DNA from: Piscirickettsiaceae bacterium
GTDB taxonomy: Bacteria > Pseudomonadota > Gammaproteobacteria > Thiomicrospirales > Thiomicrospiraceae
Length of the DNA stretch: 6,455 nt
NCBI GenBank assembly: GCA_021767305.1
Contig: JAASTL010000058.1
Span: 1-6,455 of the forward strand
Reading direction: 5' to 3'
The position numbers and the translations under genes were made by a program. This document shows, piece by piece, positions 6,193 through 6,455 of the stretch. The first letter of the stretch is position 1; the number at the start of each line of letters is the position of its first letter. The notes under the pieces are model-generated. The model was not told the origin of the DNA. It saw only the letters and a list, made by a program, of their open reading frames with translations, and did not search any database.

Positions 6193-6220
6193 ATTATATG
6201 AATAAAACCTGAATTGAAAA
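6193..6220 (-). promoter_or_regulatory. Sigma70-like promoter of the second FCSD operon
   Basis: On the minus strand, a perfect TATAAT (6193-6198) is preceded after 16 bases by TTTTCA (6215-6220), four of six to the -35 consensus. Transcription would begin near 6186, giving a leader of about 30 bases with GAGGG in front of the cytochrome ATG. Position and match make this the best promoter in the window; it has not been tested. Confidence 0.65.
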
Positions 6221-6249
6221 CGTTTGCTATAACAAGGAGTCTTGCAAGC

Positions 6250-6455
6250 AGAAAGGATGCAAATCATTAGCCAACATCTTTTGCAGTAAATATTAGCTAA
6301 AATTCCCTAAAACCAAGTAAATTAGTTTTAATTTCATGCCAATTAGAATTATTTGGGATAAAAATCTTTGAATAAAGCTTATTTATAGATAGAAATTATT
6401 TATATTTAATAAAAAGATTAAATTCAAATTTAAGCATCTGCGCAATGTTTTAATC
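6250..6455. other. AT-rich intergenic end of the window, no gene supported
   Basis: About 200 bases upstream of the second FCSD operon are AT-rich and contain stops in all frames; the longest open stretches are far too short to call. An AT-only inverted repeat, TTAAATT (6418-6424) with AATTTAA (6427-6433), lies near the edge. No tRNA, terminator or insertion sequence end is seen. The next gene must start or end outside the window. Confidence 0.6.

Noticed and set aside
6336..6371. Short ORF of 11 codons (MPIRIIWDKNL)
   Set aside because: No ribosome site and too short to support; likely chance in an AT-rich region.
1..6455. CRISPR array, insertion sequence, tRNA or rRNA
   Set aside because: No regularly spaced repeats, transposase-like translation, terminal inverted repeats of a mobile element, or cloverleaf sequence were seen.

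Overview
The window comes from an AT-leaning genome of a sulfur-oxidising bacterium, most likely a gammaproteobacterium. The evidence is a System I cytochrome c maturation operon (ccmG-ccmH-ccmI order) next to two flavocytochrome c sulfide dehydrogenase (FCSD) gene pairs. Genus cannot be fixed by eye. A Thiomicrospira/Thiomicrorhabdus/Hydrogenovibrio-like lineage would fit base composition and gene content, but that is inference. Every confident gene concerns either making c-type cytochromes or using them for sulfide oxidation.

Left part (1-1689, + strand): the 3' end of ccmG (periplasmic thioredoxin-like), complete ccmH (CxxC apocytochrome reductase) and complete ccmI (TPR apocytochrome chaperone with an unusual C-terminal tail). 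ccmG and ccmH overlap by 4 bases. The 156-base gap after ccmI holds a 10-base palindrome, a -10-like element, a short possible leader ORF and a terminator-like hairpin.

Middle part (1846-4449, + strand): a NapC/NirT-type membrane-anchored tetraheme cytochrome, a diheme cytochrome subunit (fccA) and a Tat-exported flavoprotein subunit (fccB). fccA and fccB match the Allochromatium vinosum FCSD type, with the covalent-FAD cysteine and the redox-active cysteine pair in the expected places. A strong bidirectional terminator follows at 4469-4503.

Right part (4523-6157, - strand, convergent with the middle part): a second FCSD pair. It has a short monoheme cytochrome and a second FccB-like flavoprotein. 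This FccB carries a twin-arginine signal that ends in a lipobox, which suggests a membrane-anchored form. A good sigma70-like promoter lies just upstream of the cytochrome gene. The last ~250 bases are AT-rich and no gene is supported there.

Working model: the Ccm proteins mature the c-type cytochromes encoded here. FccB subunits oxidise sulfide at FAD in the periplasm and pass electrons to their cytochrome partners, then to soluble cytochrome c or a terminal oxidase. The NapC-like protein may connect the first pair to the quinone pool. The most notable point is that two paralogous FCSDs of different architecture (soluble diheme versus likely lipid-anchored monoheme) sit tail to tail.
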